From positions 68,566,172 through 68,630,171 of the forward strand of contig CM056744.1 in NCBI GenBank assembly GCA_029851415.1: a stretch of 64,000 nucleotides of DNA, read 5' to 3'. Below are positions 1 to 11,550 of this stretch, piece by piece. The DNA comes from Eretmocerus hayati (lineage: Eukaryota > Arthropoda > Insecta > Hymenoptera > Aphelinidae). How positions within the stretch are numbered: the first letter of the stretch is position 1; each line of letters opens with the position of its first letter. The position numbers and the translations under genes were made by a program. The notes beneath the pieces are model-generated. The model was given only the letters and a program-made list of their open reading frames with translations. It was not told where the DNA came from and made no database searches.

Positions 1-640
1 AATTGCAAATATCTCGGCTTTGGTTGCTCAAATCGAAATTTCGACTCGAAAAATCTCCCCTCAGTCACACCTTGTCGATTTAGGAGGATACGAATCCATT
101 GACAATGAAAATATTTCATTCTTCCTCGTCGTTGCGAAAATACGAAAAATTGCAAATATCTCGGCTTTGGTTGCTCAAATCGAAATTTTGACTCGGAAAA
201 ATCTCCCCTCAGTCGCCCCTTGCCGATTTTAGAGGATACGAATCCATTGACAATGAAAAAATTTCATTTTTCCTCGTCGTTGCGAAAATACGAAAAATTG
301 CAAATATCTCGGCTTTGGTTGCTCAAATCGAAATTTTGACTCGGAAAAATCTTCCCTCAGTCGCCTCTTGCCGATTTTAGAGGATACGAATCCATTGACA
401 ATGAAAAAATTTCATTTTTCCTCGTCGTTGCGAAAATACGAAAAATTGCAAATATCTCGGCTTTGGTTGCTGAAATCGAAATTTTGACTCGAAAAATCTC
501 CCCTCAGTCACCCCTTGCCGATTTAGGAGGATACGAATCCATTGACAATGAAAAAAATCTCATTTTTCCTCGTCGTTGCGAAAATACTAAAAATTGCAAA
601 TATCTCAGATTTGGTTGTTCAAATCGAAATTCCAAGGAGG
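1..640. repeat. 148-bp tandem satellite, at least four copies
   Basis: The anchor TGCAAATATCTC recurs at about 4, 151, 299, 447 and 595, a period of 147-148 bp. Each unit also carries CCTCGTCGTTGCGAAAATAC and GGATACGAATCCATTGACAA. Copies are very similar, with a few substitutions and one-base indels. The array enters from outside the window, so its length is unknown. The unit is close to nucleosomal length, as many satellites are. Short open frames inside it are by-products of the repeat, not genes. Confidence 0.93.
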
Positions 641-1110
641 CTTTCCAATGAAGGTATATCATCGACTGGGATAAGGTTAGAGTTGAAGCTGAAACAATGG
701 GCTCCTCATATCTACAAAGGGAAAAGAGAGGTGTATATATTGATCTTGTTTACTGTTCTTTTTTTTTTTTAATACGAGACAGTAGTTCCTACATCTGATT
801 CACAAATACACGCGTCTCATGAGATCATTACTGTTCATAATTATTCTTCGACAAACCGCTCGATTCTTGACTATATGAACACAAGCTGGCCTTATGGTGG
901 TCAAACATCGTATTTACTTGTCCTTCTCAAAACTCAGATTGAATTCAACATGATGCGAACAACACCTCCATACGCAACAGGGTCACACCAAAGTCGAATC
1001 TCTAATCGTTCTACGACGCAACAAGATTTATTTCCAACTCTCGGTTATGGGGAAGATAAGCTCACCTTGCTTGTCAGTCAGGGCTGTAGAAAAAATTTGA
1101 ATGGCGCAAC
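641..1110. other. no gene recognised
   Basis: Unique sequence between the satellite and the first long open frame. It contains a T10 run near 762. A 102-codon frame at 875-1183 resembles no family I know. Nothing else is supported. Confidence 0.5.
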
Positions 1111-1773
1111 TTGTACATACAGCGCAATAACACTCATCTCCAATTCGTTGCATGCGATAATCTATGGTTTGTTTTCCGAGTGATTATATTTCGACTATCT
1201 GTGGCTATGCCATACTTAGAATCTAAAATCAGTATATTGCGGCTATTTGTGGCTATACCATACTTAGAATCACAGATCAGTGTCCACATCATTGGAATGG
1301 CTCACATAATTGACGAGAAGTATTCTAATCAAAACGAACGGAGAATCTCAGAGAAACAAAGGAAATGTAAGTTGTATATTTTGCTTACGATGAAGATTCA
1401 TGATCCGAAATTGATGAAAAACTTCTTTTCAGGGCAAAAAACGATTATCACTAACGCCTTACACTACAGCGGAAGAAATGATTTGGTACTCGACGCTATA
1501 TTCAAACACTATAGGGGAAATAGAGAGCAATTTGACGATAGGGTAAAATTCTCAGTCGTCTTCACTGTGTGCGATCCTTGTGATTGTGATTTTCTCCACT
1601 CAATTGCTGAAAGGATGAACGACACACCGCTCATCGTAGACTTAGGAGCATCCCCAAGTTTTGATCCCTCGAAGAGGGATCAGTGCATATGTCATGGAAA
1701 CATACATCTGATTTTACTGTTAGTTGAATTATTTAATCTAATTGACCCTTCTTTAGTACAGTTAAGAGAATAA
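1111..1773 (+). CDS. hypothetical protein, possibly with a 66-nt intron
   Basis: An open frame of 220 codons that I do not recognise. It begins with a directly repeated 16-residue segment (two 48-bp units at 1186-1281, each ending PYLES-x-IS). The second half reads like ordinary protein and has a Cys-rich patch CDPCDCDF. A good donor (GTAAG at 1367) and acceptor (TTCTTTTCAG ending 1432) bound 66 nt that is a multiple of three. The frame is therefore open whether or not it is spliced, and the junction codon becomes Trp. No signal peptide or known domain is visible. It may be an exon of a host gene or a relic of a repeat. Confidence 0.3.
   Translation: MYIQRNNTHLQFVACDNLWFVFRVIIFRLSVAMPYLESKISILRLFVAIPYLESQISVHIIGMAHIIDEKYSNQNERRISEKQRKCKLYILLTMKIHDPKLMKNFFSGQKTIITNALHYSGRNDLVLDAIFKHYRGNREQFDDRVKFSVVFTVCDPCDCDFLHSIAERMNDTPLIVDLGASPSFDPSKRDQCICHGNIHLILLLVELFNLIDPSLVQLRE
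1186..1281. repeat. 48-bp tandem duplication
   Basis: Two adjacent 48-bp units share TGTGGCTAT and CCATACTTAGAATC. The length is a whole number of codons, so the duplication keeps the surrounding frame open. Confidence 0.8.
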
Positions 1774-2515
1774 ACATAAATTTAAAGAAATATCATCATA
1801 TCATTCAAGCTTAATCAATTCTCCATCTGTCGAGGGAAGTTTATTGAGGAGTGGGGATAGCGAATAACAAAATTTACGTAAGTTCAGAGAGGAAGGGGTC
1901 CAATTCCTCCCACTCTCTAAAAGCAGTAACTCGGGGATATTGCGTCAGTAGCCCGCGAACCATCAGAGCGCAAACATCGATGCCGTACCACGGCTACTCT
2001 TCAGGGTTCACCAGCTCCTGCTCGTCAACACCATCCACAACGCTTCAAGGTTAGTTCTCATCTTCTCGATATCACCCTTTGACCATCGATTCTGCTTTCT
2101 TCATACACGCCATTCCATTATTTTGAGATTTTTTTTTTCCGTGATGCGTGCGCGCGCGGGGGAAGCTAGGAAAATCTGGAGATCGTCCACAGCTCAGGGT
2201 AAGTACATCGTTAAGGTAGCCTGAGGCAATACCACAGGGAGCTGTCCCGGGTGACCTTGGACTACCTGGGGTAGAGGGGGTAGTAGTCTGACCTTGAGAC
2301 AGCTTCCATCGTCCACTGGAAGCTGTCCAGGGTGACAACATACGTCGATTTCACGATGACCTTGGAGATGTTCTACCCAGGTCGCCGATGATCTTGTCCA
2401 GGTCGTCGGCTCCTGGGACAGGACTCCCCCAGGTTGTCGTGGAATCGGCGTATAAGTACTACTTACCGCTATGTCAGATCTTGATAGACCCATGCGTGCC
2501 CTGCGTTGTCGTTTT
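1774..2515. other. no gene; local GC-rich imperfect repeats
   Basis: No convincing gene. Between 2230 and 2450 the motif CTGTCC(C/A)GGGTGAC and related CCAGG/CCTGG segments recur in both orientations, so single strands could fold locally. Overlapping frames on the minus strand here are products of this composition. Confidence 0.45.
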
Positions 2516-2756
2516 AGGGTGATGACAGACAAAGCGCTACGACACGGTTTTTCCGCCACGCCACGATCCAAAATTTATTGCAGCGAACGCTAGTATTGAT
2601 GGATGCGATCCATTTCCATAACCTACGACTGGTTGAAAATAAATCCAGTCCATCGATGGTTGGGTTCGCTGGAATGAATTTTGGGTCGTGGCATGCGATA
2701 GCGCGTCGTGGCATGGCGGAAAAATCGTGTCGTATCGGTTTGTCTGTCATCACCCT
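2516..2756. mobile_element. 241-bp foldback element (MITE-like)
   Basis: The left end AGGGTGATGACAGACAAA is the exact reverse complement of the right end TTTGTCTGTCATCACCCT. Complementarity continues inward for about 75-90 bp (GACACG, TTTTTCCGCCA, CCACGA, AAAATT, GCGAAC), with one 20-bp indel. There is no coding capacity and I could not define a target-site duplication. Confidence 0.85.
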
Positions 2757-3158
2757 TCGGCTCTTGTGAGACAAGCATACCGTGATGATCTACGACCTCT
2801 CCGCCTTTTAATACATCCGATGCTCAGCAAGCACAGGTGCAAACTCTAGTTGTCCTTAAGTTATGAGCACTATGCTGCTAGGCTAGATAACCGATACAGT
2901 AATCTAGACACGAACAGCGCAGTAGCTCAAGCAGCTGTTCATAGCAGGAGCAATTGATAGGTAATTCGTGAATATAGATTGTTATCAATCAGATGACGAA
3001 GTTGACCCACAGTGCGATACAATATTCTGAGGATGTGCTGTTCAGACAAACATGGACCGATGAATTTGGGGAATACGTAGATTCTTCATCTCATCCTGGA
3101 AAGACTCCGAGGGAATTCTGAGCTTCCCCAGTCCTATTATGAGCTCAGAATGCTATCA
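2757..3158. other. no gene recognised
   Basis: Unique-looking sequence without a supported feature. Confidence 0.4.
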
Positions 3159-3206
3159 ACCAAACTCCAATGAATGGCTACATGTAGCCAATCATTGGAG
3201 TTTGGT
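3159..3206. repeat. 48-bp near-perfect palindrome
   Basis: The sequence reads ACCAAACTCCAATGA, then a perfect 16-bp core TGGCTACATGTAGCCA, then TCATTGGAGTTTGGT. The two halves pair along their whole length except at one position. It could extrude as a cruciform or be the tip-to-tip remnant of a small inverted-repeat element. Confidence 0.9.
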
Positions 3207-4900
3207 ACTCCCTACATCTCACGGGATGTGCCCACAGCTCAGCACCTAAAATCCCTTCTCAAATACGTGAAGTCAATTTGTCCGATCCCTCTCGATCCCA
3301 GGTCACTCAACGCTAACATTGTGCGATGTAGCAGGATTTAATCAGACTTGATGAGTTGAATCTTTGCAAAGAAACGTCATGTTTGAAACAGGAATTGAAG
3401 CAGTTTAGTCGATTTCGGTCTGGAGTCGAGGAATCTCCAACCCTTAGTCAGGGTACCAATGATGAGGTTGAGATCTAGACAGAAAAATTACATCATCAAC
3501 ACAGACAATTCAGTCGCGCCATAGGAAGTGGTTCTCTTTGAAGTTGAGGAGTACGGAATTCTAGTATTTGTATATATCATGCTGGTAGTGGCCCTCCTAC
3601 TTCACGGCTAGGATGTGATATCTCAGTCTTCCCCAAATTCTTCCAGGGAAGGTGAGAATTCGTGCGCGAATCGGACTAGTATTACAATCATAGAATCCAA
3701 GATCGATTAATCATTGTAGCTTTGTCTGGCCTAGTGCAAGTATTTCGCAATCGAATCATTCTCTGAATCCTTAACGCACACCAATCAATGGAGGTTACCA
3801 GTAAATTGCGGGCTGTTACGCTAGCAGTTGGTGAATCATGATTCGGAAGATGTTAAAATTTTGGTACTCATCGGTTTAGCTCTACGAGATGGCAGTAGCT
3901 TGCCGAGAACAATGGAATCACGAAATTCATGTGAATTGACGCTCACGAAGGAGATCTATGGAAGATATGATTACTTGATAATAATTCCAGTGGAATCAGG
4001 CCTTCTGTTGGCACTGTTCGATGTCTCACACACCTGTCAGCAGGACTTCATCTTGTTCTATCATAGGATTTCGGATGACCATCACCCTGAGAATCTTTGA
4101 TAAACTCCTGACCACCTCAACTCATCTACTTCGTCACAAAACTACCTCGAATTTCCATTCACCGACGTCAGAATTGATCAAGAAGAGTTGCAATCTTCGT
4201 TGCTCGGTGAAATACGTTCTTCGAACAGGGACCACTCAGGACTGTCATATCCCCTCCATCATGATGGCTGAGAAGGCAAACAACTGACTCCAGTTTGCAG
4301 TTACAACTCTCCTCAAGGAATTCGAATCTAGGTACTAGAATGCCATACCCTCAAAGGTTGGAAGATTCAACATTATCATCAGAACAAAAGAGAGAACATG
4401 TTGTGGAAATCAGAGCCTGCTCCTCGCGTAAGGTCCGAATGATGTTAAAATCCCAGGTTCAATTATATGGTGTGGAATCTATAGCTATTTCCGTCGTCCG
4501 AAATCTTTACGAGCCCCTTCACATGACATCTAATGAACGGTGTGTAATAACGTTTCGCAACAAAGTATGCAAATGATCGTCTCGATTGTCTGGTTTTGCA
4601 AAATAGCAGGCATATTAGCTGATTTTGGGCCCACAAAAATAGAAAAACTGCATTAAGAGTGCTTTGTTGGTCTAAATTAGAATAGCACCTGCAACCCTCC
4701 CTAAAATATCCCACTCGGTTTTTCCGAGTCAGCTCAACCGAGTCAGTGGAGCCGTCTCAAATAACAGAGTCAGCTCTACCGATTCGGTCACCTATATTAC
4801 TTCCCGTATAGCATCTAAACGGGTTAGTGGATGAAAAAAATGAATGAATAATCAATGAATAATCATAAAAAAATGAAAAAAAAATCTCCACCCCGAGTCC
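3207..4900. other. no gene recognised
   Basis: Scattered frames of 80-95 codons on both strands overlap one another and show no domain. Short inverted CCGAGTCAGCTC-like motifs lie at 4715-4770. No other feature is supported. Confidence 0.4.
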
Positions 4901-4904
4901 AACT

Positions 4905-4980
4905 CTGGAATGCGTGGGACTCGAACCCGAGACCTTCAGGTCACGAGTCGGACACTATACTCTCGTGGCCAGCTAGACGT
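4905..4980 (-). repeat. tRNA-like sequence (SINE head or tRNA pseudogene)
   Basis: Read on the minus strand, an A-box-like TAGCTGGCCACGAGAGTA is followed about 35 nt later by a consensus B box GGGTTCGAGTCCC. On the plus strand it translates to the WDSNPRPSG string typical of conceptual translations across tRNA genes. I could not form a good anticodon stem or acceptor stem, so it is probably tRNA-derived rather than a functional tRNA. Confidence 0.6.
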
Positions 4981-5589
4981 ATTGACAGGAGAGACATAAT
5001 AGGCCTCCTTGAACAAGTTACGCCGATCATATCCCGGCTTTGCGAGTGCGCCACGGAATTTGAATTGGACGAGTTTTCAGTACTTTCTTCTAATATCGGT
5101 GGACGGTATCAAAAATCTTGATTAATATATTCAGAGTCATCTGAGGGTCACTGAATCCGCTTCACAAATAATTATTGCTTGAAAAATTGTTTTAACGAGA
5201 AAGTATTTTCAGAGGGCCACTGTATCCAAGTCTGAAATTATAATTGCTCGTAAATGTATTGATCTAATCATTTTTGACTCATTTTTCCAAGTTTATATGA
5301 GTTCCAAAGATATGAAGGTTGTGTAAAATTTTTTACTTCGTTGCTTTGATCTTTGGGAGAAGAGATGGTCTATACGCGTACGTATCCATTAGAGAGGACC
5401 GAAAAATGTAATTTCCTGGTATCGTTACGCTTGGGGTTCCTGTTTCTTGCATCTTGCACGTCGATAGATAGAGGATGTTTTGATATTTTTATGAAGAGAC
5501 TTTATATAGCCGCGGCAAAAACCTTGGAGTATTTTGGAAAACAGAGTATAAAAGCGTTATTTTTACGCTGTTTCTTAAGGTAAAGATAC
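4981..5589. other. no gene recognised
   Basis: AT-rich sequence without a supported feature. The 76-codon frame at 5353-5583 has no domain. Confidence 0.4.
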
Positions 5590-5935
5590 AGCGTTGTGAT
5601 ATTTCGTCGCAAAATCCCACGCTAATTTTCCAAAATGCTCCCGGGGATACTTCATGTAATAAGATGAGTGTACTCAATCTGCCCCCCAGTACCCAAAATG
5701 CCGTCAAGTCTTGGTCTTGAGAAGTGGGCACTCGTTGATATCCCCGCAATTTGTTTTCGTTTACTATGTTGGGATATGAAAAAATGAGTAATTTGGACCG
5801 ATCGGGATTAAATACCGTATGTCCCAGAAAATTTGAAGTGAGTCTTTCAATTTCTGTTCTTACACAGCTGAAAAATCGCCGGAGAAATCGCGTTAAGTAA
5901 ACCGGTGCCAAAAATTGTTGGTATGACCAATTTCA
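5590..5935 (-). repeat. diverged relative of the 10-kb element's terminal repeat
   Basis: This stretch aligns by eye with 48550-48800 and, inverted, with 56340-56520. Shared pieces are GGGCACTCGTTG, (G/T)(A/G)T(A/C)CCCGCA and TTGGGATATGAAAA versus TTAGAATATGAGAA, followed by (T/A)GTCC(C/T)AGAAAATT and a GGT..GACCAAT tail. It is more diverged than those two are from each other, so it is an older copy of the same family. Confidence 0.6.
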
Positions 5936-7985
5936 ACGTTTCTTGGCGCAGCAGCCTTTCAAAATACGTCTCTTAGAGTTGAAAAGTTCCAATCTGAACC
6001 TCTTTTGAGAGCAAATTACGGAGCATGCATGGAATATTTCTGCATATAGGAATATTTCAAAACGGTAGTTTTCGAAAATTTTACTGGAATTTCCCTAAGA
6101 ATTTTTGATCGCCTTTCAAATTTTCAACACGAGGTGACTCAACAAATATCAGCGTACATCATGCTTTTGGGACACGGGGTATTCTTCTTGACTCTTCTTG
6201 AAACCTTCCAGAAGTCTTTCAAAAATCTATCCAAAACAAGATTGCTGATAGATCGTCGCAGCAGTTAAATATCTCAGAAATAGTTCCAACTGATATTTCC
6301 TAATATTTGCACTAAAATCTTCGGGGAAGTTCTCAAAAACCTTCCAAAAATCTTTCGAAAAACTTCCAGGAACTTCCAAAAGTCTTCCGATCCAAGACTG
6401 TTACTGTTCTTCATTATTGTAGAAATATTTCAAAGACGTATTTTTGAGATATTGCACCAAAACCTTTCAACAATATCCTAGAAATATTTCAGAAACGTTC
6501 TATAGATCTGTCAAGAATCTATTTCTGAACCTTCCAAAACACAAAATTGCTGGATAGTTGTATCTGAGAGATATTGGAGAAATATTTCAGAGGTTCCTCA
6601 AAGCTTTTCGAGGGTTCAGTAAAGAGACCTTTGAAAGGTTCCTGAAACGTTTTTGAAATAACACATCATGCTTCACGGTATATACTTTCGCCGGCGTGGA
6701 TAAATATGCGAGCGAGCGGGTAAGTGGCACACACTGATAGCGTAAGTACACCGACGCGCAACGGTTTCCTTCCCCCAGCGCCTGTGGTTTCCCTCCCGCG
6801 CAGCAGCAAGGAGCAAAGCTGTGCTACTTTTCTAACACGGAGTTGAGGGGCCCTGGTATTTGCTACCGCCACGTTGTTTGCGCGAGACATCTAGTGGCGT
6901 TCGTCATGGTGGTCCTCACGCATACAGCCAACGGTTCCATGCACGTGTAATTGTTGCCCCTACTCCACTCCCCGCAGCGGCCACGCAACGCGCTGGGACC
7001 ACCGCAAAGTGATATTGTTCTCCGACACCAGCGGCGCTACAATGTCTACTTTTTTCATATAACACTTTCGTGACGATAGCGAATAGCGTCATCTCGATGA
7101 GTTATGCTGATGGATGATTCCAAGGATCGATTAGGCCCACAATAAGTGTAATGAATAGATTCACAGTGGATTGCTCAACAGAAACTCGGAATTCAATCTG
7201 TGGAAAAGAGATCTTTCCGACTTCATCTTGAAAGATTGACGGGAGGCTTAGCTCCATCTGTTGGATTGGGCCTACTAGACGAACCTTGACAGAGAACCAT
7301 ACGAACATCGAGCTAGACTATTTGAGGAACTTACTCCAAACATCCGCGAATCGTTTCGACTACATATAGCTCAGAAAGTCATAATTAAGGGCCCTGCGGT
7401 TCATCAGGCCCTTGCAATAGGCCCAAATTGAGTCTACATTCTCATGCGACTTCATCAGTTACAGTGAGAGTCACCACTTGTATGCGAAACCCAAGCTTCT
7501 GGCGATTGATTCCTGTATCACCTCTACAAATGAGAACGGGTGGATAAGGCCCAGAAAATCTCCTGTGCGGATTTGTATCAAATTGCACCGTCGATTCTCA
7601 AAAATAGACCTCAGAGATCATTTCGAGTATTTTGTTAAGAATTCCGTAGAGAATTAGGGCTTTATTGTGATTTGGGCCCCTTGTTTGGGCCTCAATCAAA
7701 TTTTCGAATTAACTATCTGGATCAGCATGTTGAATCACATTACTGAGAATTTTTCCAAATTTTTCTGAGGTCAGGTGTCAAATTGACGAGTGAATCATGA
7801 TAAGGATTCTGACAATCGATCGCTGGTGAGCGCCATCTCGGGTCGGGTTGTCGGGATTCCCAAAAAGGCCAGGTTGCATCGTAAACTACAGGGTCCAAGC
7901 TTCAAAATGAGCCCTCGGTGGAATTCGTACCTTGCCCCAATTTTTCGACAGAGGGGGTGGCCTTTCTGAGGAAGAATGACCCATA
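5936..7985. other. no gene; degenerate CTTCCAAAA-rich stretch
   Basis: From about 6060 to 6660 the motifs CTTCCAAAA, CTTTC(A/G)AAAA and TTTCAGA recur irregularly, like a decayed short-period array. 6660-7060 is more GC-rich and 7080-7985 is anonymous. No convincing gene is present. Confidence 0.4.
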
Positions 7986-7995
7986 TATATATACT

Positions 7996-8035
7996 AGGGG
8001 GGCAAGCCCCCCTGCTCGCTCCGCTCGCCAACCCC
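7996..8035. repeat. GC hairpin GGGGGGC-AA-GCCCCCC with CGCTCCGCTCG tail
   Basis: A perfect GGGGGGCAAGCCCCCC stem-loop is followed by CTCGCTCCGCTCGCC in an AT-rich neighbourhood. A similar GGGGGCGAAGCCCCCC lies at about 52973-52989. Such short GC-rich palindromes often mark the end of a mobile element, but I cannot delimit one here. Confidence 0.7.
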
Positions 8036-8529
8036 CACCTTGTCCAGTTATACTTAAAAAATGTACTATTTCATAATTTTTATATCCCCAAGTGATCTAG
8101 TAGAATCCCTATATTTTCTATGATCAAAACTATGATGAAAAAAATTTATAGACGAATAAGAGGCCGAGTGATGCTGTTTCTATGTCTCGGCCAAGTAAAA
8201 TCAAGTTCCAGCCTCTTGTTGACGAATTAAGTGATTAGGTGTTAGTCTATGCATAACAAAAATCTCTGAATTTTTTTCTGAGTAATTGATGCTACTACAT
8301 AATACTGGATGGTTACAAATTTCAGAAATAATGTAAACTCATGAAATTTTTATACGCTGCAGATTATAGTATTCTATAGCAGTATCATGCACAATTCCAA
8401 TGATCTCACGAATCCATCAATCTTATGATTGCACATCATACAAATCTTTTGATAGAAAATTTTATAATAATTCAGGACCCAGGCGAAATTTGTCCGTCCA
8501 CATACTGCGTATCGGGTCGCCTATGCTCA
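8036..8529. other. no gene recognised
   Basis: AT-rich anonymous DNA. Confidence 0.4.
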
Positions 8530-8660
8530 AGGGGTGAAGTGTGATGGGTGGGTGGATAGGTCATGTTGGGGTCGTGGGTTGGTAGATGGGTGGGTGGGTG
8601 GGTTGTTGGGTAAGTGGGGTTTGTTGTCAGGTGGGCGGGTTGGTGGATGGATGGATGTAC
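8530..8660. repeat. GGGTGGGT-type G-rich minisatellite
   Basis: Irregular repetition of GGGTGGGTGG, GGTTGGT and GGATGGATGG on the plus strand. Several runs of three or more G could form G-quadruplexes. Confidence 0.8.
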
Positions 8661-8689
8661 TTAGACTTTAGTGATTTCGACTTCAATCA

Positions 8690-9030
8690 GTGAGGTTTCA
8701 GTGAGACGTTCCACTGAAATTCCAACTTTCACTAAAGTTTTAGTGAAATTCTCATTCCCACTAAAATTTCAGTGGAATTTTCACTCAAGTTTCAGAGAAA
8801 TTTCCACTAAAGTCCCAGTGAAGTTTTCACTGAAGTTTCAGTGGAATTTTCACTAAATTTCCAGTGAAATTTCACTCAAGTTCCAGTGAAATTTTCAATG
8901 AAGTTTCAGTGGAATTTTCACTTAAGTTTCAGTGGAATTTTCACTAAAGAATTCAGTGAAATTTTCACTGGAGTTTCAATAAAATTTTCACTATAGTTTC
9001 AGTGAAACTTTCACTAAATTCCCAGTGAAA
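8690..9030. repeat. tandem array of a ~23-24 bp unit TTTCAGTGRAATTTTCACT
   Basis: About 14 degenerate units of TTTCAGTG(G/A)AATTTTCACTAAAG follow each other. Each unit is itself partly palindromic (CAGTG...CACT). The 61-codon frame at 8671-8856 merely reads through the array. Confidence 0.9.
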
Positions 9031-9174
9031 AATAAGAAAGTCTAAAATATTTCCATTTGAGTCGTCTCAAGCCCATTTCCACTATTTCGTATTCCAACTT
9101 TTGAAACTTACATTTTCACGATTTTTCTATATAATAGACTTTTAAAGTTCTGATTTCGGGGTAATTCAGTCTCG

Positions 9175-9605
9175 TGAGGCATAGTTCTCTTAAATTAGGT
9201 CTAGTTTGATCTAATTCGGTCTACTTCAGTTTAGTACTGCCGAATATGGTCTAGTTTTGCCCAATTCGATCTGCTTCAATCTAGGTAGATCTTGTTCGGT
9301 CTACTTCTGTCTAACTCGTTGTAGTTGGGCTTAGACCAACCCAATTCGTTCTAATTTGACCCAGCTCGGTCTGATTGAGTCTAGCTCATGATGATTAATT
9401 TTCGTTCGGTCTAATTCAGTCTAGTATAGTATAATACCGTGTAGATCGGTCTAATTCGATTTAGACCAAAGTAGGCCGAAGAAGACCGAACTAGACTCAA
9501 TTGGACCGAATCAAACCGAACTAGCTCGACCTAGATTATAATAAACTGAATTGAACCGTACAAGACCGTATTATACTCCACTAGACTGAACTAGACTGAA
9601 CCAAA
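9175..9605. repeat. foldback array of a ~10-bp GGTCTAATTC motif
   Basis: From 9175 to about 9470 the plus strand repeats GGTCTAGTTC/GGTCTAATTCG in head-to-tail order. From about 9465 to 9605 it carries the complement (ACCGAACTAGACC). The region is thus one decayed 10-bp tandem array in two opposed halves, able to form a long imperfect hairpin. Confidence 0.85.
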
Positions 9606-9839
9606 GGTCAACTTATGCACACTGCACGTAAATTTGATATGACCTCGCTTTGATTAACCCTTCAGATATATGCCATGTGTGAGAAGTTTTTCAGCCTAAT
9701 CGATTGAGCAATGATATACTAGCTCAGCTAATTGCAAAGAAACTATACAATTCCTCAATATTCATTATTGCTTACTGAAAGTTGAATCTCCACCGTTAGC
9801 CAGTATAATTCAACCCGTGGCATCCCTAGAATCCGACTC

Positions 9840-9858
9840 GGGGGGGGGGGGGGGGGGG
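9840..9858. repeat. poly(G) run of 19
   Basis: An uninterrupted 19-G homopolymer on the plus strand. Its exact length is likely to be unreliable in an assembly. Confidence 0.85.
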
Positions 9859-11550
9859 AGATTCAACCCTCGGTTGGCACACGTGGGTCGTTTCGACCCA
9901 AGGCCTCTTTCCTGAGATCGCCACGCTCGTAATTCGAAGTTTTCCGGGCCCAGGGTGACATTTGTTGGTAGTCAAAATGTGCCACTTAACGACCGTTCAT
10001 ATAGCAACAGGTCTAGCGCGCGCGTCTTTCCACCACAGCCAAGCAAAGTTGAGTCTGGGTCTAAAGTACCCAGGTGTGCCAGCTATGCGCGCGTCGTGTA
10101 TTTTTCACTCGAGTTTGTTTCATGGATTAGAATTAACTATATATAGTTTTTGGTTACGTACGTTGTTTTCTTATCCGACTTCGCGTCCATACAGCTCAAT
10201 ATCGTATACACGATAGCCATGCACGAGAAGAACGACAAAGTGCGAAAAATGAGTTTTTTTATAGCAAATTATTGCAAAGAATTGCAAACAAAAGGTTTGA
10301 GCGATCTTGACCGTGGGTTACAACTTCCTGGATATCTGAGTCATCAAGAAACTTGACCCGATTCAACCAATCACTGACGAGTTGCGAGTACCGTACTCAG
10401 AATCTGTTCATTCTGAATGAAAGAATGAGAAGATATAATATTCACAGATAATATCAAACCTGCTGTCATTCAGGGAAAATAGAATTCGATTACGGTAGTC
10501 GCAATTCATCTGTAATTGGTCAAATCGGGTTCAGTTTCTTGTGGTTTTAGACACACAGAAAGTTCGCACCTCCGGTCAAGATCGCACAAAACCAATTAGA
10601 GCAGAAAATTGCCCGTGCTAAACTGAAAAAATGATGGTATGCCATTGAATTGCGTGTCGCTTCATTTTCGACATATTTGTTGATAAAAGTTAGACAATGA
10701 GAACCGAGAGTGGATTTGGAATTACTACGGGAAAAAGCAGTGTAAGAAGAATCTGTATGGAAAATTCCACTGATTTTGATTTTCGTGTAACGTTTCTTGG
10801 AATTTAGATTTTTGTGTAACGTTTTTTGCAACCCGAGAGAATGTATAAGTATCACATGATTTGATTGATCAATCTGTAAATTGATTGTTTTTGGGGGTAC
10901 ATTTGATGATTTTGAACAGAATATCGTATGGGTTTGTCGATCCGATGAAAGAAGTGCAGATGAAAAGATAAATATGTAGAAGAAATTCCTTGTAAAAAAA
11001 CTGCTCACGCCGGCGTTCTCAGATCGAAAAAATACATATAATTGTAAATCCTCAAGACCGCCATGCCATGGCTTTCCAGGTCAGACTTTCAAAGTTAAGG
11101 GAGTACCTCTCCTTGAGTTGAAGATGAAGCAATTGACAAATCAATTGCATGCGTGATCATTTGCGCAGTTTTGTACGAGCAACATTTAGTGTCATTAGTT
11201 TTGTGTGGTATTGGCGGTAGGTGACAACTTCCTAGATGTCATGACAGGAATAAATCGAATTGAAAAAAATGAATTGAGAGTGACGTAATCAAAGTGTATT
11301 CATTCTTAATGATAGAAAGGTTCATATTATTCGTAGATATTCGAAAATTATGGACTTTGAGAGGAAGCTATACATTTTGATTCACATATAACACATTGAC
11401 AGATAATAGTATTGGTATTTAATCGCTTATGATCTATATAGCATAATCATGTCATCAATATTTATGTATATCATTGTCATGAACGTTAATGATCTGCACT
11501 ATTTAATTGATCACCAAATCGTGAAAAATCGATTTCAAAATTTTTAGATC
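9859..11550. other. no supported gene; diverged ~0.9-kb duplication
   Basis: Segments near 10310-10480 and 11210-11345 resemble each other. Shared pieces include ACAACTTCCT(G/A)GAT, CATTCT(G/T)AATGA and ATATTATTC/ATAATATTC, in the same order about 0.9 kb apart. This suggests an old tandem duplication upstream of the zinc-finger gene. The 153-codon minus frame at 10547-11008 has no domain, and I do not call it. Confidence 0.4.

Noticed and set aside
1..640. CRISPR-like array
   Set aside because: Repeats are contiguous 148-bp units without unique spacers, in a eukaryotic genome.
4905..4980. Functional tRNA gene
   Set aside because: A and B boxes are recognisable but acceptor and anticodon stems do not pair, so only a tRNA-derived call is made.
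10547..11008. 153-codon minus-strand frame
   Set aside because: No domain, Ser/Phe-rich composition expected of AT-rich non-coding DNA, and no splice or neighbour support.
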